Part shown: positions 18,977 to 26,930 of the stretch, piece after piece | Position numbering within the stretch: position 1 is the stretch's first letter | Layout of the letters: each line of letters begins with the position of its first letter | DNA from: Streptosporangium sp. NBC_01756 | Lineage (GTDB): Bacteria > Actinomycetota > Actinomycetes > Streptosporangiales > Streptosporangiaceae | DNA: 64,000 nucleotides | Assembly: GCF_035917975.1 (NCBI RefSeq) | Contig: NZ_CP109130.1 | Location: 6,944,001 to 7,008,000, forward strand | Direction: 5' to 3' | Notes under the pieces: model-generated | Databases searched by the model: none | The model's input: only the letters and a program-made list of their open reading frames with translations | What the model was told of the DNA's origin: nothing | Position numbers and translations under genes: made by a program

Positions 18977-20701
18977 TCAGCGCGTCGGGCGGCCCTCACG
19001 CGCCTGGTGCGCTTCGGAGGACCGGTAGGCGCGGTCGAGGCGGGCCTTGAGCCGCCCCGCGCCGTCGATCGGCAGGCTCCAGGTGCCGTCCACCTGCACC
19101 AGCCGCACCCCCGGGGTCTCCAGCCAGCGCAGGATGCACTCGGTCTCCTCGGCGCTGGCGGCGGGGACGGGGCCCGGTCCCGGCGTGACGGTCTCGGCGG
19201 TGGCCACCAACGCGTCCACGAACGGGGTGGGATGGGCGCCCCGGGGCATCACCCCGGCCGATGCCAGCCGGCCGTGCCGGACGACGTGGATCTGCCAGCC
19301 GCCGCCCGCCGCGGGGGAGGCCGCGACCATCTGGGGGATCACGGTCAGCGCCCGCAGCCGCTGCATGCGGGCGGAGGCGCGGACGTAGGAGGCGAGCCGG
19401 TCGCGGTCGGCCGCGGCCTCCTCGTAGCGCTCGTCGAGGGCCAGCCGCTCCATCCGCTTCTGGACGGCCGAGAAGACCGGGGTGACGTCCAGCTCCATCG
19501 CCCGTCGCGCGGCCGTGGCGTGCAGGCCGTACTCCTCGACGCTCTGGTGGCCCTCGCACGGCGCTCCGCATCTGCCGAGCCCGGCGAGAGCACAGGCGGA
19601 GCGCCGGGTGCGCGGGGTGATCCTCTCGGTGCACTGCCGCAGCGGGATCGCCTCGTGCAGCGCGGTGCGGGCGTCCTCCGCCGCCCGAGCGCTGGTGAAC
19701 GGTCCCAGGTAGCCGGCACCGTCGTCCCTGATTTCGCGGACGACCGACAGCCGGGGGAACGCCTCGTCGGTGAGCTTGAGCCAGACCATCTTCTCCGGGA
19801 AACGGGATCTGCGGTTGTAGCGCGGTTTGGCCGAGCCGATCAGCCGCAGCTCCCTGACCTCGGCCTCCAACGCGGTCGCGCAGACGATCGGCCTGACCCG
19901 CTCGACGATGCCGATCATCTCGCGGATCCGGGGCCGGGTCTCGCCGGCGGTGAAGTAACTGCGCACGCGGCTGCGGAGATTGGTGCTCTTGCCGACGTAG
20001 AGCGGGTCGCCGCGCTCGTCCTCGAACACGTAGACGCCGGGGCCGGTCGGCACCGTGTCGGCCAGGTGCCGTTTGCGGCGCTGCTCCGGCGTCGGCGCGC
20101 GGACGAAGCCCTTCAACTCCTCCAGGGTGTGCACCCCGAAGGAGCCCGCCCGCTCCAGCAGCGCGTGGAGCACGTCCACGGTGGCCTGGGCGTCGGCGAG
20201 CGCGCGGTGGCACGGCTCCGTCCTGCTGAAGATCCGCGCCAGTGTGGCGAGCTTGCAGTTCGGTGCCTCGTCGCGGGTCAGCAGCTTGCGCGCCAGCACG
20301 ACGGTGTCGACCACCGGATGGGTGGGCGCGGGGTAGCCGTGGGCGGCGCAGGCGGACTTGAGGAACCCCAGGTCGAACCCGGCGTTGTGCGCCACGAGGG
20401 TGGTGCCCTCGGCGAACTCCAGGAACGACGGCAGCACCGACTCGATCCTCGGAGCCGCCACGACCATGGCGTCGGTGATGCCCGTCAGCACCGAGATGAA
20501 AGGCGGGATCGGCGACCCGGGATCGACCAGGGTGGCGAACTCCCCCAGGACCTCACCGCCCCTGATCTTGACCGCCCCGATCTCGGTGATCGCGTGCTCA
20601 CCCGCCGAAACCCCGGTGGTCTCCAGGTCGAACACGACGAACGTGAGCTGGCTGAGCGGTGTGCCGAGCTCGTCCAGCGTTCCCTGCACGGCGTAATCCA
20701 C
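18977..20701 (-). CDS. DnaQ-like exonuclease fused to a GIY-YIG (UvrC/Cho-like) nuclease
   Basis: A 574-residue two-nuclease protein. Residues about 20-185 are a DEDD 3'-5' exonuclease (FDLETTG with D25/E27, HNAGFDLGFL, HRALADAQAT). Residues about 230-310 are a GIY-YIG endonuclease domain (GVYVFEDERGDPLYVGKSTNLRSR written as GVYVF...YVGKSTNLRSR), followed by a UvrC-like region with a cysteine cluster (CALAGLGRCGAPCEG). The M. tuberculosis counterpart is Rv2191, also beside trpD. A role in repair of bulky lesions or branched DNA is inferred; its biochemistry is little known. GTG start. Confidence 0.88.
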   Translation of the reverse strand: MDYAVQGTLDELGTPLSQLTFVVFDLETTGVSAGEHAITEIGAVKIRGGEVLGEFATLVDPGSPIPPFISVLTGITDAMVVAAPRIESVLPSFLEFAEGTTLVAHNAGFDLGFLKSACAAHGYPAPTHPVVDTVVLARKLLTRDEAPNCKLATLARIFSRTEPCHRALADAQATVDVLHALLERAGSFGVHTLEELKGFVRAPTPEQRRKRHLADTVPTGPGVYVFEDERGDPLYVGKSTNLRSRVRSYFTAGETRPRIREMIGIVERVRPIVCATALEAEVRELRLIGSAKPRYNRRSRFPEKMVWLKLTDEAFPRLSVVREIRDDGAGYLGPFTSARAAEDARTALHEAIPLRQCTERITPRTRRSACALAGLGRCGAPCEGHQSVEEYGLHATAARRAMELDVTPVFSAVQKRMERLALDERYEEAAADRDRLASYVRASARMQRLRALTVIPQMVAASPAAGGGWQIHVVRHGRLASAGVMPRGAHPTPFVDALVATAETVTPGPGPVPAASAEETECILRWLETPGVRLVQVDGTWSLPIDGAGRLKARLDRAYRSSEAHQAREGRPTR

Positions 20702-20989
20702 GACTCAGACCATAGGAGCCTTGACTGACATTTAACATTCCGGTCCCCGGCGCACCGGTCGCCGCGACGGTCACGGACCGGTGCGCTCTCCCGCATGCCG
20801 ATCATGCCCGGCGCGCTCCCGAACGGCATGGGTCACCTGTCGCCGGGGGCGGTCTTATACCTAAGATCACATACTTGTCCCCATACAGTTCACCTTTATG
20901 CCCGGTAAAAGCATGATTTCTGGTCATGTCCGGGTCGGGGGGCGGTAGCCGTACCCTTGATGTGAAGACCAATCCGAGTAGGGGCCGTG
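20702..20989. other. Divergent promoter region
   Basis: About 290 bp between the DnaQ/GIY-YIG gene and the NYN-domain gene, transcribed away from each other. It is locally AT-richer around 20850-20930. No clear -35/-10 pair or operator could be singled out. Confidence 0.4.
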
Positions 20990-22312
20990 ATGAGTTCAGC
21001 CGGAGAAGGCCTGTCTCGTCCGTTGCCCGAGCAGGTTCGCTTACATGTCGTGGAGCTGGCATCCCAGGTTCTCGGTTCGATGCCCGCCACCACGGTGCCC
21101 CTGCCGCTGAGAGGGATCGCGAAATTCGATCCTCGTAAACGGGCCAAACTGGGTAGTGCTCCGATCGCCGCCCAGCTGGAGAGTGACAAGGAGTTCCGGG
21201 AGCTCGTCGCCGAGACCCTGAGCACGGGCTGGCCCGAGCTGGTGACGAGCCTCGCCGAGGGCGTCGTGCCGCCGGCCGCCGAGCCCGTCCTGGTCGCCGC
21301 CGCCGCCTACCTGACCCGGCCGCCGAGCTGGGCGGAGATGGTGGAGGCGGCCCGCGCGGACTTGGAGCGGTCGGCCGCCGCGGCCGAGGGCACGGCGCAG
21401 GAGCAGACGCTCAACCGGCTGCGCGAACAGCTGGCCGGGCAGAAGACCTCGGCCAAGGAGGAGTCCGACCGGTTGCGCGAGCAGCTCAAGGTGGCGCGCT
21501 CGGAGATCTCCGACCTGCGCCGTAAGCTGCACGACGCCCGCGAGCGGGCCAAGGCGGCCGACGCGCGGGCCGCCGAGGTGGAAGAGGCCGCCCAGGAGAT
21601 CAGGGCCGCCGCCGTGTCGGCGGGCAGCGCGGGGGAGAGCGAGCTGCGCCGCCTGCGCGACCGGCTGGCCGACGCCGAGCGGCAGCTGGAGGCCACCCGC
21701 AGGGCCGCACGCGAGGGTCGCAGCGTGGAGGACACCAAGGTCCGCATGCTGCTCGACGCGCTCCAGGACGCCGCCGCGGGGTTGCGCAGGGAGCTCGCCC
21801 TGCCCTCCAGCATCAGCAGGCCCGCCGATTCGGTGGCCTCGGTCGCCCCCGGCAAGCAGGGGGTCCAGGCGGTGCCGGCCAGGGCCCTCGCCGACGACGA
21901 CCCGGTGCTCCTCGACCAGTTGCTCGCGCTGCCGCAGATCCATCTGATCGTGGACGGCTACAACGTGACCAAGACCGGCTACGGCTCGCTCACCCTCGCC
22001 GACCAGCGCAACCGCCTGCTCACCGGCCTGGGCGCGCTCTACGCGCAGACCCGCACCGAGCTGACCTGCGTCTTCGACGGCGCCGAGCTGAACGCCCCGG
22101 TCCCGGTGTCGGCTCCCCGGGGGGTCCGGGTGATGTTCAGCGCGCCCAACCAGATCGCCGACGACCTGATCCGCCAGCTGGTCCGCGCCGAGCCCGCCGG
22201 TCGTGCCGTCGCGGTCGTCTCCTCCGACCGCGAGGTGGCCGACTCGGTGCGCCGGATGGGGGCGCGACCGGTCCCTTCGGTCCTGCTTCTGCGGCGTCTC
22301 GGGCGGGGATAG
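20990..22312 (+). CDS. NYN (PIN-like) domain protein with coiled coil
   Basis: About 440 residues. The N-terminal part is helical with a DPRKRAKLG segment, the middle (about 125-270) is a strongly charged heptad-rich coiled coil, and the C-terminal 130 residues are a YacP-type NYN ribonuclease fold: LIVDGYNVTKTGY, CVFDGAEL, APNQIADDLIRQL and VVSSDREVADSVRRMGA. Acidic residues for metal-dependent RNA cleavage are present. Homologues are universal in actinobacteria but largely uncharacterised. ATG is preferred over the adjoining GTG (20987) because AGGGG then lies 5 nt upstream. Confidence 0.85.
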   Translation: MSSAGEGLSRPLPEQVRLHVVELASQVLGSMPATTVPLPLRGIAKFDPRKRAKLGSAPIAAQLESDKEFRELVAETLSTGWPELVTSLAEGVVPPAAEPVLVAAAAYLTRPPSWAEMVEAARADLERSAAAAEGTAQEQTLNRLREQLAGQKTSAKEESDRLREQLKVARSEISDLRRKLHDARERAKAADARAAEVEEAAQEIRAAAVSAGSAGESELRRLRDRLADAERQLEATRRAAREGRSVEDTKVRMLLDALQDAAAGLRRELALPSSISRPADSVASVAPGKQGVQAVPARALADDDPVLLDQLLALPQIHLIVDGYNVTKTGYGSLTLADQRNRLLTGLGALYAQTRTELTCVFDGAELNAPVPVSAPRGVRVMFSAPNQIADDLIRQLVRAEPAGRAVAVVSSDREVADSVRRMGARPVPSVLLLRRLGRG

Positions 22313-22358
22313 ACCTTCCGGGCTTATGGTGCATCGGATCACACTGGAGGTTGATTCG

Positions 22359-22973
22359 ATGCAGAAGATCGTCGCGCTGTCCTGCGCCGCCCTCGTCGCC
22401 GCCACGGCCGCCGCCGCCCCCGGGATCCCCCGGGGCTTCCTGCTGTCCGAGAGGGCCGCGGCCACGAAGGACGCGGACCCTCAGACGAACTGGAAGGTCA
22501 GCGACTCGCTGAAGACCCGGTTCGCGCTGGACCCGTGCGGCAGGAACGCCCCCGGCAGGACCGGCCGGGTGGCCGCGCGGACGGTGACCTTCACCGGGGT
22601 GCCGGACTTCATGAAAGTCGAACAGGTGCTCCTGTACGGCTCGCAGGCGGGCGCCGCGCGGGCCGTGTCCCAGGTCCGTGCCGCCCTGTCCGCGTGCGGC
22701 TCCAGGAAGGACGGCGGCTCCGCCTACCGTTACGCCGCCACGGCCGTGGCCGGGCTCGGTGACGAGGCTCTGAAGGTCTCCGGGCAGATCTACTACGGCG
22801 CGAAGGCCGGCGTGGGCGGGGACCGGACCGTGCTCGTCCGCAGGGGCAACGCCGTGCTGGTCTACCTGCGGGCGGGGGAGTACTCCAGGCCGGTCGGGCG
22901 GGACTGGGCCGACCAGCTGCGGGACGCCACCAGGATGACCGCGAAGATCTGCGGGATCGCCACCTGCTCCTAA
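22359..22973 (+). CDS. Secreted protein of unknown function
   Basis: A 204-residue exported protein: signal peptide MQKIVALSC...AAAAPG, then a domain with alternating strands. Cysteines C63, C108 and the final IC...TC pair could form disulfides. It resembles sensor-like extracellular domains (PknH-type) in length and rhythm, but I do not recognise the family. CTGGAGG sits 8 nt before the ATG; a longer frame begins inside the NYN gene and was not used. It may be cotranscribed with that gene (46-nt gap). Confidence 0.75.
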   Translation: MQKIVALSCAALVAATAAAAPGIPRGFLLSERAAATKDADPQTNWKVSDSLKTRFALDPCGRNAPGRTGRVAARTVTFTGVPDFMKVEQVLLYGSQAGAARAVSQVRAALSACGSRKDGGSAYRYAATAVAGLGDEALKVSGQIYYGAKAGVGGDRTVLVRRGNAVLVYLRAGEYSRPVGRDWADQLRDATRMTAKICGIATCS

Positions 22974-23057
22974 AGGGTAAAACAGCCAAAAAGGTGAGCT
23001 GATCCTTACTTGTTCTGTACTATTCCGCCCAGGTCTTTGCACTGGGGAGGCGGCAGC

Positions 23058-24050
23058 GTGGCCGTGGCGGGTATGCCGGTTGGGTTCGGGCGGATGCCGA
23101 TTGCCGCAGGGTTGGCTCTCGCGTTCCTGCTGTTACCGGTCGGCGGTGCGCTCGCGGAGCCGAAACCGACCGCGGCCGAGGCCAAGAAGAAGCTGGAGAA
23201 GCTCAACGACCAGGCCGACAAGATCGTTGAGAAGTACAACCAGGCCGGCGAGAACCTGAAGAAGGCCCGGAAGAAGTACGCGACGCTGGACGCCGACCTC
23301 ACCCGCCGGAACGCCAAGGTCGCCGGGCTGCGCAAGGATCTCATCACCATGGCTGTGAGCTCCTACCAGCTCGGCGGCGTGAGCGGCTGGGAGGGCCTGG
23401 TCAACCAGCCCGACCCCCTCACGCTGCTCAGCGGCATGGCCGCGGCCGATCAGATGTCCGCCTCCCGGGCCTTGGCGCTGAGCGCCTTCGACGCGGAGAA
23501 CAAGGCGCTGAGCGACAACCGAGACAAGGCCAAGGTGGCCCTGTCGGAGGCCGACGAGAAGCGCGACGACCTGGCCGACGCGAAGGCCAAGGCCGACAAG
23601 ATGGTGAAGGAGCAGACCCGCCTGCTGAACAAGCTCAACGCCTTCCAGCCGGGAAACCCCAACAGCACCGGGCTCCAGTACAACGGCCCGGCCTCGGGCA
23701 ACGCCAGGGCCGCGCTGAGCTTCGCCTTCGCACAGATCGGCAAGCCGTACCGGTACGGTGGCACGGGACCGAGCGGCTGGGACTGCTCGGGCCTCATTCA
23801 GGCCTCCTGGCGCAGCGGCGGTGTCAGCCTCCCCCGCACGACCTGGGAGCAGTGGAGCTGGGGTGCGAGCCGGAAGGTCTCGATGAGCGAACTCCAGCCG
23901 GGGGACCTCATCTTCAGCGAGGGTCTGGGCCACGTGGGCATGTACGCGGGCAACGGGAAGGTCGTCCACGCCCCCCAGACCGGAGACGTGGTCAAGGTCG
24001 TCCCGCTGTCCTCCTACGGCCGCCGCTTGGTCGGAGCCGTCCGCCCGTAG
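23058..24050 (+). CDS. NlpC/P60 peptidoglycan endopeptidase, RipC-like
   Basis: A 330-residue secreted cell-wall hydrolase: signal peptide (cleavage near GALA-EP), a long Lys/Glu/Ala coiled coil (about 35-200), and a C-terminal NlpC/P60 domain with catalytic C243 (WDCSGL), a histidine in LGHVGMY and a third polar residue after VVHAP. It cleaves D-Glu-DAP bonds in stem peptides. It follows the DnaQ/UvrC gene region as ripC (Rv2190c) does in M. tuberculosis. The coiled coil probably mediates autoinhibition or FtsX binding (inference). GTG start has GGGGAGG 7 nt upstream. Confidence 0.92.
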   Translation: MAVAGMPVGFGRMPIAAGLALAFLLLPVGGALAEPKPTAAEAKKKLEKLNDQADKIVEKYNQAGENLKKARKKYATLDADLTRRNAKVAGLRKDLITMAVSSYQLGGVSGWEGLVNQPDPLTLLSGMAAADQMSASRALALSAFDAENKALSDNRDKAKVALSEADEKRDDLADAKAKADKMVKEQTRLLNKLNAFQPGNPNSTGLQYNGPASGNARAALSFAFAQIGKPYRYGGTGPSGWDCSGLIQASWRSGGVSLPRTTWEQWSWGASRKVSMSELQPGDLIFSEGLGHVGMYAGNGKVVHAPQTGDVVKVVPLSSYGRRLVGAVRP

Positions 24051-24588
24051 GTCACACCGGCACGATGCCGGTCCCGGCGCCGCCGAGCGCAGCTGTGGCG
24101 GCGTCGGCGACGGAGCCGATGGGCGGGCCGGTGCCCGCCCATCGTGACCGCTTCCGTCCAGCCGACGGCTCGGGTCAGGCGCCGGCGATCGCGGGCTGAC
24201 GCCGCCCTGGATCGCGGGCTGACCCCGCGCCGGTCGACGTCGAAGTCCCGCCACCCCGGCCCGGGGCGCATGGCCCGTCCGGTCGCGGAGAGACCCGGCG
24301 CCGGGAGAGACGGTTTCCCGGGGACGACGCGACGGCCCCGGTCGCGCGGGACCCGCGCTGCCGGCCGGCTCCGCCGTGCGGCGGCACCGATCCGCTCCGT
24401 CGCACGCCGCAGTCGTCTCCCGGCGCACCGCGGCGGTCCGAACGCGGGGGCGTACCGATGACGGCGGGCTCCGGGCGATCCCCGGCCGTTCGCCGCCTCA
24501 CATGATCAACAGCCGCTTGACCGACTTCGCCGAGGCCCCGGGGTATCCGAAGGCGCCCTCGGCGGGGCGATGCCGGTCGTTCCACGAG
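24051..24588. other. GC-rich intergenic region without a recognisable gene
   Basis: About 540 bp of high-GC sequence with Arg-rich open frames in several phases, none with a ribosome site or recognisable protein. It is probably the upstream part of the leader and promoter region of the next NlpC/P60 gene, or decayed sequence. Confidence 0.5.
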
Positions 24589-24626
24589 CCGGGAAACAAA
24601 GATCAAAAACCGGGAAACAAAGATCA
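24589..24626. repeat. 17-bp direct repeat, 21-bp period
   Basis: CCGGGAAACAAAGATCA occurs at 24589-24605 and again, identically, at 24610-24626. The 21-bp spacing equals two helical turns, so a protein would bind both copies on one face of the DNA. It begins an AT-rich island unlike its surroundings. Confidence 0.85.
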
Positions 24627-24633
24627 CAACCAA

Positions 24634-24699
24634 TGTGATGAAAGTTACAGAAGTAATGTGCTTTTAGATCTTGATGCAGTGAATGTGACGAGAGTCATA
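24634..24699. promoter_or_regulatory. Two CRP-like sites upstream of the riboswitch
   Basis: TGTGA-N6-TTACA (24634-24649) and TGTGA-N6-TCATA (24684-24699) each match the CRP/FNR-family consensus TGTGA-N6-TCACA with one or two changes and are exactly 50 bp apart. CRP controls the cell-wall hydrolase/resuscitation gene rpfA in mycobacteria; control of this NlpC/P60 gene by a CRP homologue is inferred. Confidence 0.5.
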
Positions 24700-24817
24700 G
24701 ACCAATGGGGGAGCCGCATATCACGCGGTGATCAAGAGGCCGGGAAGGGGCTTACCGATCTCCATATTCATGGCATTGCTTTGCCGAAATTTTTGATTCG
24801 CGGTAACTTCTGGCAGC

Positions 24818-24840
24818 GCGGTGACATGCCATGTCACCGC
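24818..24840. other. Perfect palindrome upstream of the riboswitch
   Basis: GCGGTGACATG-C-CATGTCACCGC: 11-bp arms around one base. As RNA it folds a short hairpin, as DNA it could be an operator. It lies about 90 bp before the riboswitch. Confidence 0.6.
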
Positions 24841-24927
24841 ATTGTGTGACTGCTCTCCGGAGTAGGCATCGCGCTAGAAATCCAATTGGCCGCTGCTCCC
24901 CTAAGGGGTTGATCCCCATAGCGGCGG

Positions 24928-25070
24928 CCTGCCGAATCCGTGCAGCCAGGAGGCACGGAACCGGGGACCCAAAGGCCTTCGCGTGAGGCCAGGGGTGAAT
25001 CGGCATATGTCATGCCGTAGGGCGACTTCCCTGCCCGAATCCGTCAGCTAACCCGGTAGGCATCAGTGGA
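24928..25070 (+). promoter_or_regulatory. Cyclic di-AMP riboswitch (ydaO/yuaA)
   Basis: The conserved blocks appear in order: GCCGAATCCG, GCAGCCAGG, CACGGAACCGGGGACCC, a variable hairpin GGCCTTCGCGTGAGGCC, GGGGTGAATCGGC, GTAGGGCGACTTCC, TGCCCGAATCCGTCAGCTAA and CGGTAGGC. This is the layout of the ydaO aptamer, which switches off cell-wall hydrolase genes when c-di-AMP is high. It ends 17 nt before the start codon of an NlpC/P60 gene, the classic actinobacterial target. With so short an expression platform, control is likely by ribosome-site access or by early transcript termination. Confidence 0.93.
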
Positions 25071-25087
25071 AGTCCCAAGGAGAAATC

Positions 25088-25717
25088 CTGTCTACCACCC
25101 TGCGTAACCCCCGTCTGTCGCGCCTTGCCCGCCTTTCCCTGGGCGGTGCCGTACTCACACTGGCCGCTTCGTCGGGAGCGGTCGTACTGGGATCCACAAC
25201 GGCACAGGCGACGGCCGACACCGGGCCCACTCTCCAGGTCAGAAGCACCGGCTCTCAGGCTGAGAGCACGGTCAAGGCCTCCGCCGGCACCGCGGCGCGC
25301 AGCGCCAAGAAGGCGAAGGCCAAGAAGACCACGTTGAGCAGGGCCGCACTGCAGAAGGTGAAGGCCGGTAAGGCGGTCTCGGCGGCCAGGAAGCAGATCG
25401 GCGATCCGTACCGGTGGGGAGCCTCCGGCCCCGGCGCGTTCGACTGCTCCGGGCTCGTCCAGTACGCGTGGCGCAAGGCCGGGGTGACCCTCCCCAGGAT
25501 CACGACCAGCCAGTACCGCGCCGTCCGGAAGAAGGTCTCGTGGCGCAGTCTGCGCCCCGGCGACCTGATGTTCTTCTACGGCAAGGGCCACGTGGGCATG
25601 TACGTCGGCAAGGGCAAGATGGTGCACTCGCCGAGCAGCGGCAAGACGGTCCGGACCGTGAGCCTGAAGGGGTACTACAGGTCCTCCTTCGCCGGCGCGG
25701 TCCGTCCCGGCGGCTAG
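25088..25717 (+). CDS. NlpC/P60 peptidoglycan endopeptidase with an apparent CTG start
   Basis: A 209-residue secreted hydrolase: signal peptide with Arg-rich n-region, hydrophobic core AVLTLAASSGAVVLG and cleavage near AQA-TA, a Lys/Ala linker (about 55-90), then the NlpC/P60 domain with C120 (FDCSGL), GHVGMY and VHSPSSG. The signal peptide is in frame only if translation begins at CTG 25088, with AAGGAGA 4 nt upstream; no in-frame ATG, GTG or TTG exists before 25334, which would remove the signal peptide. The gene lies directly behind a c-di-AMP riboswitch. Confidence 0.88.
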   Translation: MSTTLRNPRLSRLARLSLGGAVLTLAASSGAVVLGSTTAQATADTGPTLQVRSTGSQAESTVKASAGTAARSAKKAKAKKTTLSRAALQKVKAGKAVSAARKQIGDPYRWGASGPGAFDCSGLVQYAWRKAGVTLPRITTSQYRAVRKKVSWRSLRPGDLMFFYGKGHVGMYVGKGKMVHSPSSGKTVRTVSLKGYYRSSFAGAVRPGG

Positions 25718-25777
25718 ACCGAGGAAATCGGCCCCGTCCGCCCTCCGTGGAGACACCGTTGGCGAAGTAGATCCAAC

Positions 25778-25820
25778 GGAAACGGCCTCGTGATCACTGG
25801 CGTGATCGCGAGGCCGTTCC
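25778..25820. terminator. Hairpin terminator after the NlpC/P60 gene
   Basis: 16-bp stem ACGGCCTCGTGATCAC / GTGATCGCGAGGCCGT (one wobble), 4-nt loop, extended by GGA/TCC. Confidence 0.85.
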
Positions 25821-25976
25821 GTGTGTGGAGCCGTATGCCGATCCGGCTGCACCGCTGAGCTTGTTCTTCTGTCCTCTGGATTTTTGTAGCGCTGTGAGGG
25901 TGCGGCCGCGTGCGACGGTCTTGCCGACGTCGCAGCGAGGCGCGGGTCGACGGTCGCCGAGATGCGGACGTGCGGT

Positions 25977-26831
25977 TCAGCCGGTCCGGAAGGCGTCGGC
26001 GTTGCGTGCGCACCAGGCGGCGAAGGTGCGGGGCTTGCGCTGGAGCAGGCGCTCCACGGTGTCGGTGCGGAATCCGGCGGTGTCGGCGCGCATGAGGTGG
26101 AACCCCTCGGTGATGGCCTCGGCCAGTGCCGGAGGTGCCCCTTGGGGGAATCGGGAGGCGACGGCCTCCTCTGCGGTGGTCACTGCCCGGACCGCGATGT
26201 CCCGGCCGACCGCCGCGGCGAGGATCTCGACCTGTTCGGTGACGGTGAACAGCTCTTCGCCGGTGAGGACATACTCCTGGCCTTGGTGGCCGTCGCCGGT
26301 CAGCGCCAGGGCGGCGACGGCGGCGATGTCGGCGGGGTCGATCGGCGCGTACCGGCCGGGGCCGGCCGGATCGAGGACATAGTCCGCCTCACGGATGGTG
26401 GGCAGCCAGTCGAAGGCGTTGGTCATGAAGCCGCCGGGCCGCAGGAAGGTGGCCGGGATGCCGGAGGCCCGGATGACCTGCTCGCGTTCGTGGTGCCAGC
26501 GACCCATGGCGGGCATGGGGTCGCCGAGCACGTTGAACGAGGACAGGTGCACGATGTGGCGCACCCCTGCGGTCTGGGCGGCGGCTACGGCGTGCCTGGT
26601 GTGGTCGAGGCCGATGCCGGGGGTGAGCAGGAACAGCCGGTCGACTCCGGCGAAGGCGGGCGGCAGCGTCGCCGGGTCGCTCAGGTCCGCCACGACCCGT
26701 TCGGCCCGCTCGGGCAGCGTGGCGGCGCGGGCCAGGTCGCGGACCAGGATGCGGAACGGCACGCCGAGCTCGTCCAGTCGGTGGACGAGCTCGCGGCCGA
26801 TGTTCCCGGTGGCGCCGGTGACGAGTATCAT
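25977..26831 (-). CDS. NmrA-like NAD(P)-binding oxidoreductase
   Basis: A 284-residue Rossmann protein of the atypical SDR/NmrA group: ILVTGATGNIGRELV at residues 2-16 binds the nucleotide, and FLRPGGFMTNAFDWL is a family hallmark. Members include NADPH-sensing regulators and azoreductase-type quinone reductases; the YxxxK catalytic pair is not evident, so an enzymatic role is uncertain. It diverges from a MarR regulator across a long perfect operator, a common arrangement for electrophile or redox-stress response genes. Confidence 0.85.
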   Translation of the reverse strand: MILVTGATGNIGRELVHRLDELGVPFRILVRDLARAATLPERAERVVADLSDPATLPPAFAGVDRLFLLTPGIGLDHTRHAVAAAQTAGVRHIVHLSSFNVLGDPMPAMGRWHHEREQVIRASGIPATFLRPGGFMTNAFDWLPTIREADYVLDPAGPGRYAPIDPADIAAVAALALTGDGHQGQEYVLTGEELFTVTEQVEILAAAVGRDIAVRAVTTAEEAVASRFPQGAPPALAEAITEGFHLMRADTAGFRTDTVERLLQRKPRTFAAWCARNADAFRTG

Positions 26832-26843
26832 GAAGATCCCTAA

Positions 26844-26890
26844 ATCGTGTACCGGTTAACGAACGAGAAGAACGTTAACCGGTACACGAT
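26844..26890. promoter_or_regulatory. MarR operator: 18-bp perfect inverted repeat
   Basis: ATCGTGTACCGGTTAACG (26844-26861) and its exact complement (26873-26890) flank an 11-bp spacer. Each arm is itself a near-palindrome centred on ACCGGT, so two MarR dimers could bind. It covers the intergenic space between the divergent NmrA and MarR genes and starts 13 bp from the NmrA ATG, so it should repress both. Confidence 0.88.
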
Positions 26891-26930
26891 CTACCGTCAA
26901 CCGCACCCTGACGTCACCGGAGGTCTCGAC

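Noticed and set aside
24376..24849. Plus-strand frame of 157 codons in the leader of the riboswitch-controlled gene
   Set aside because: It runs through the direct repeats and CRP-like sites, lacks a ribosome site and codes for no recognisable domain.
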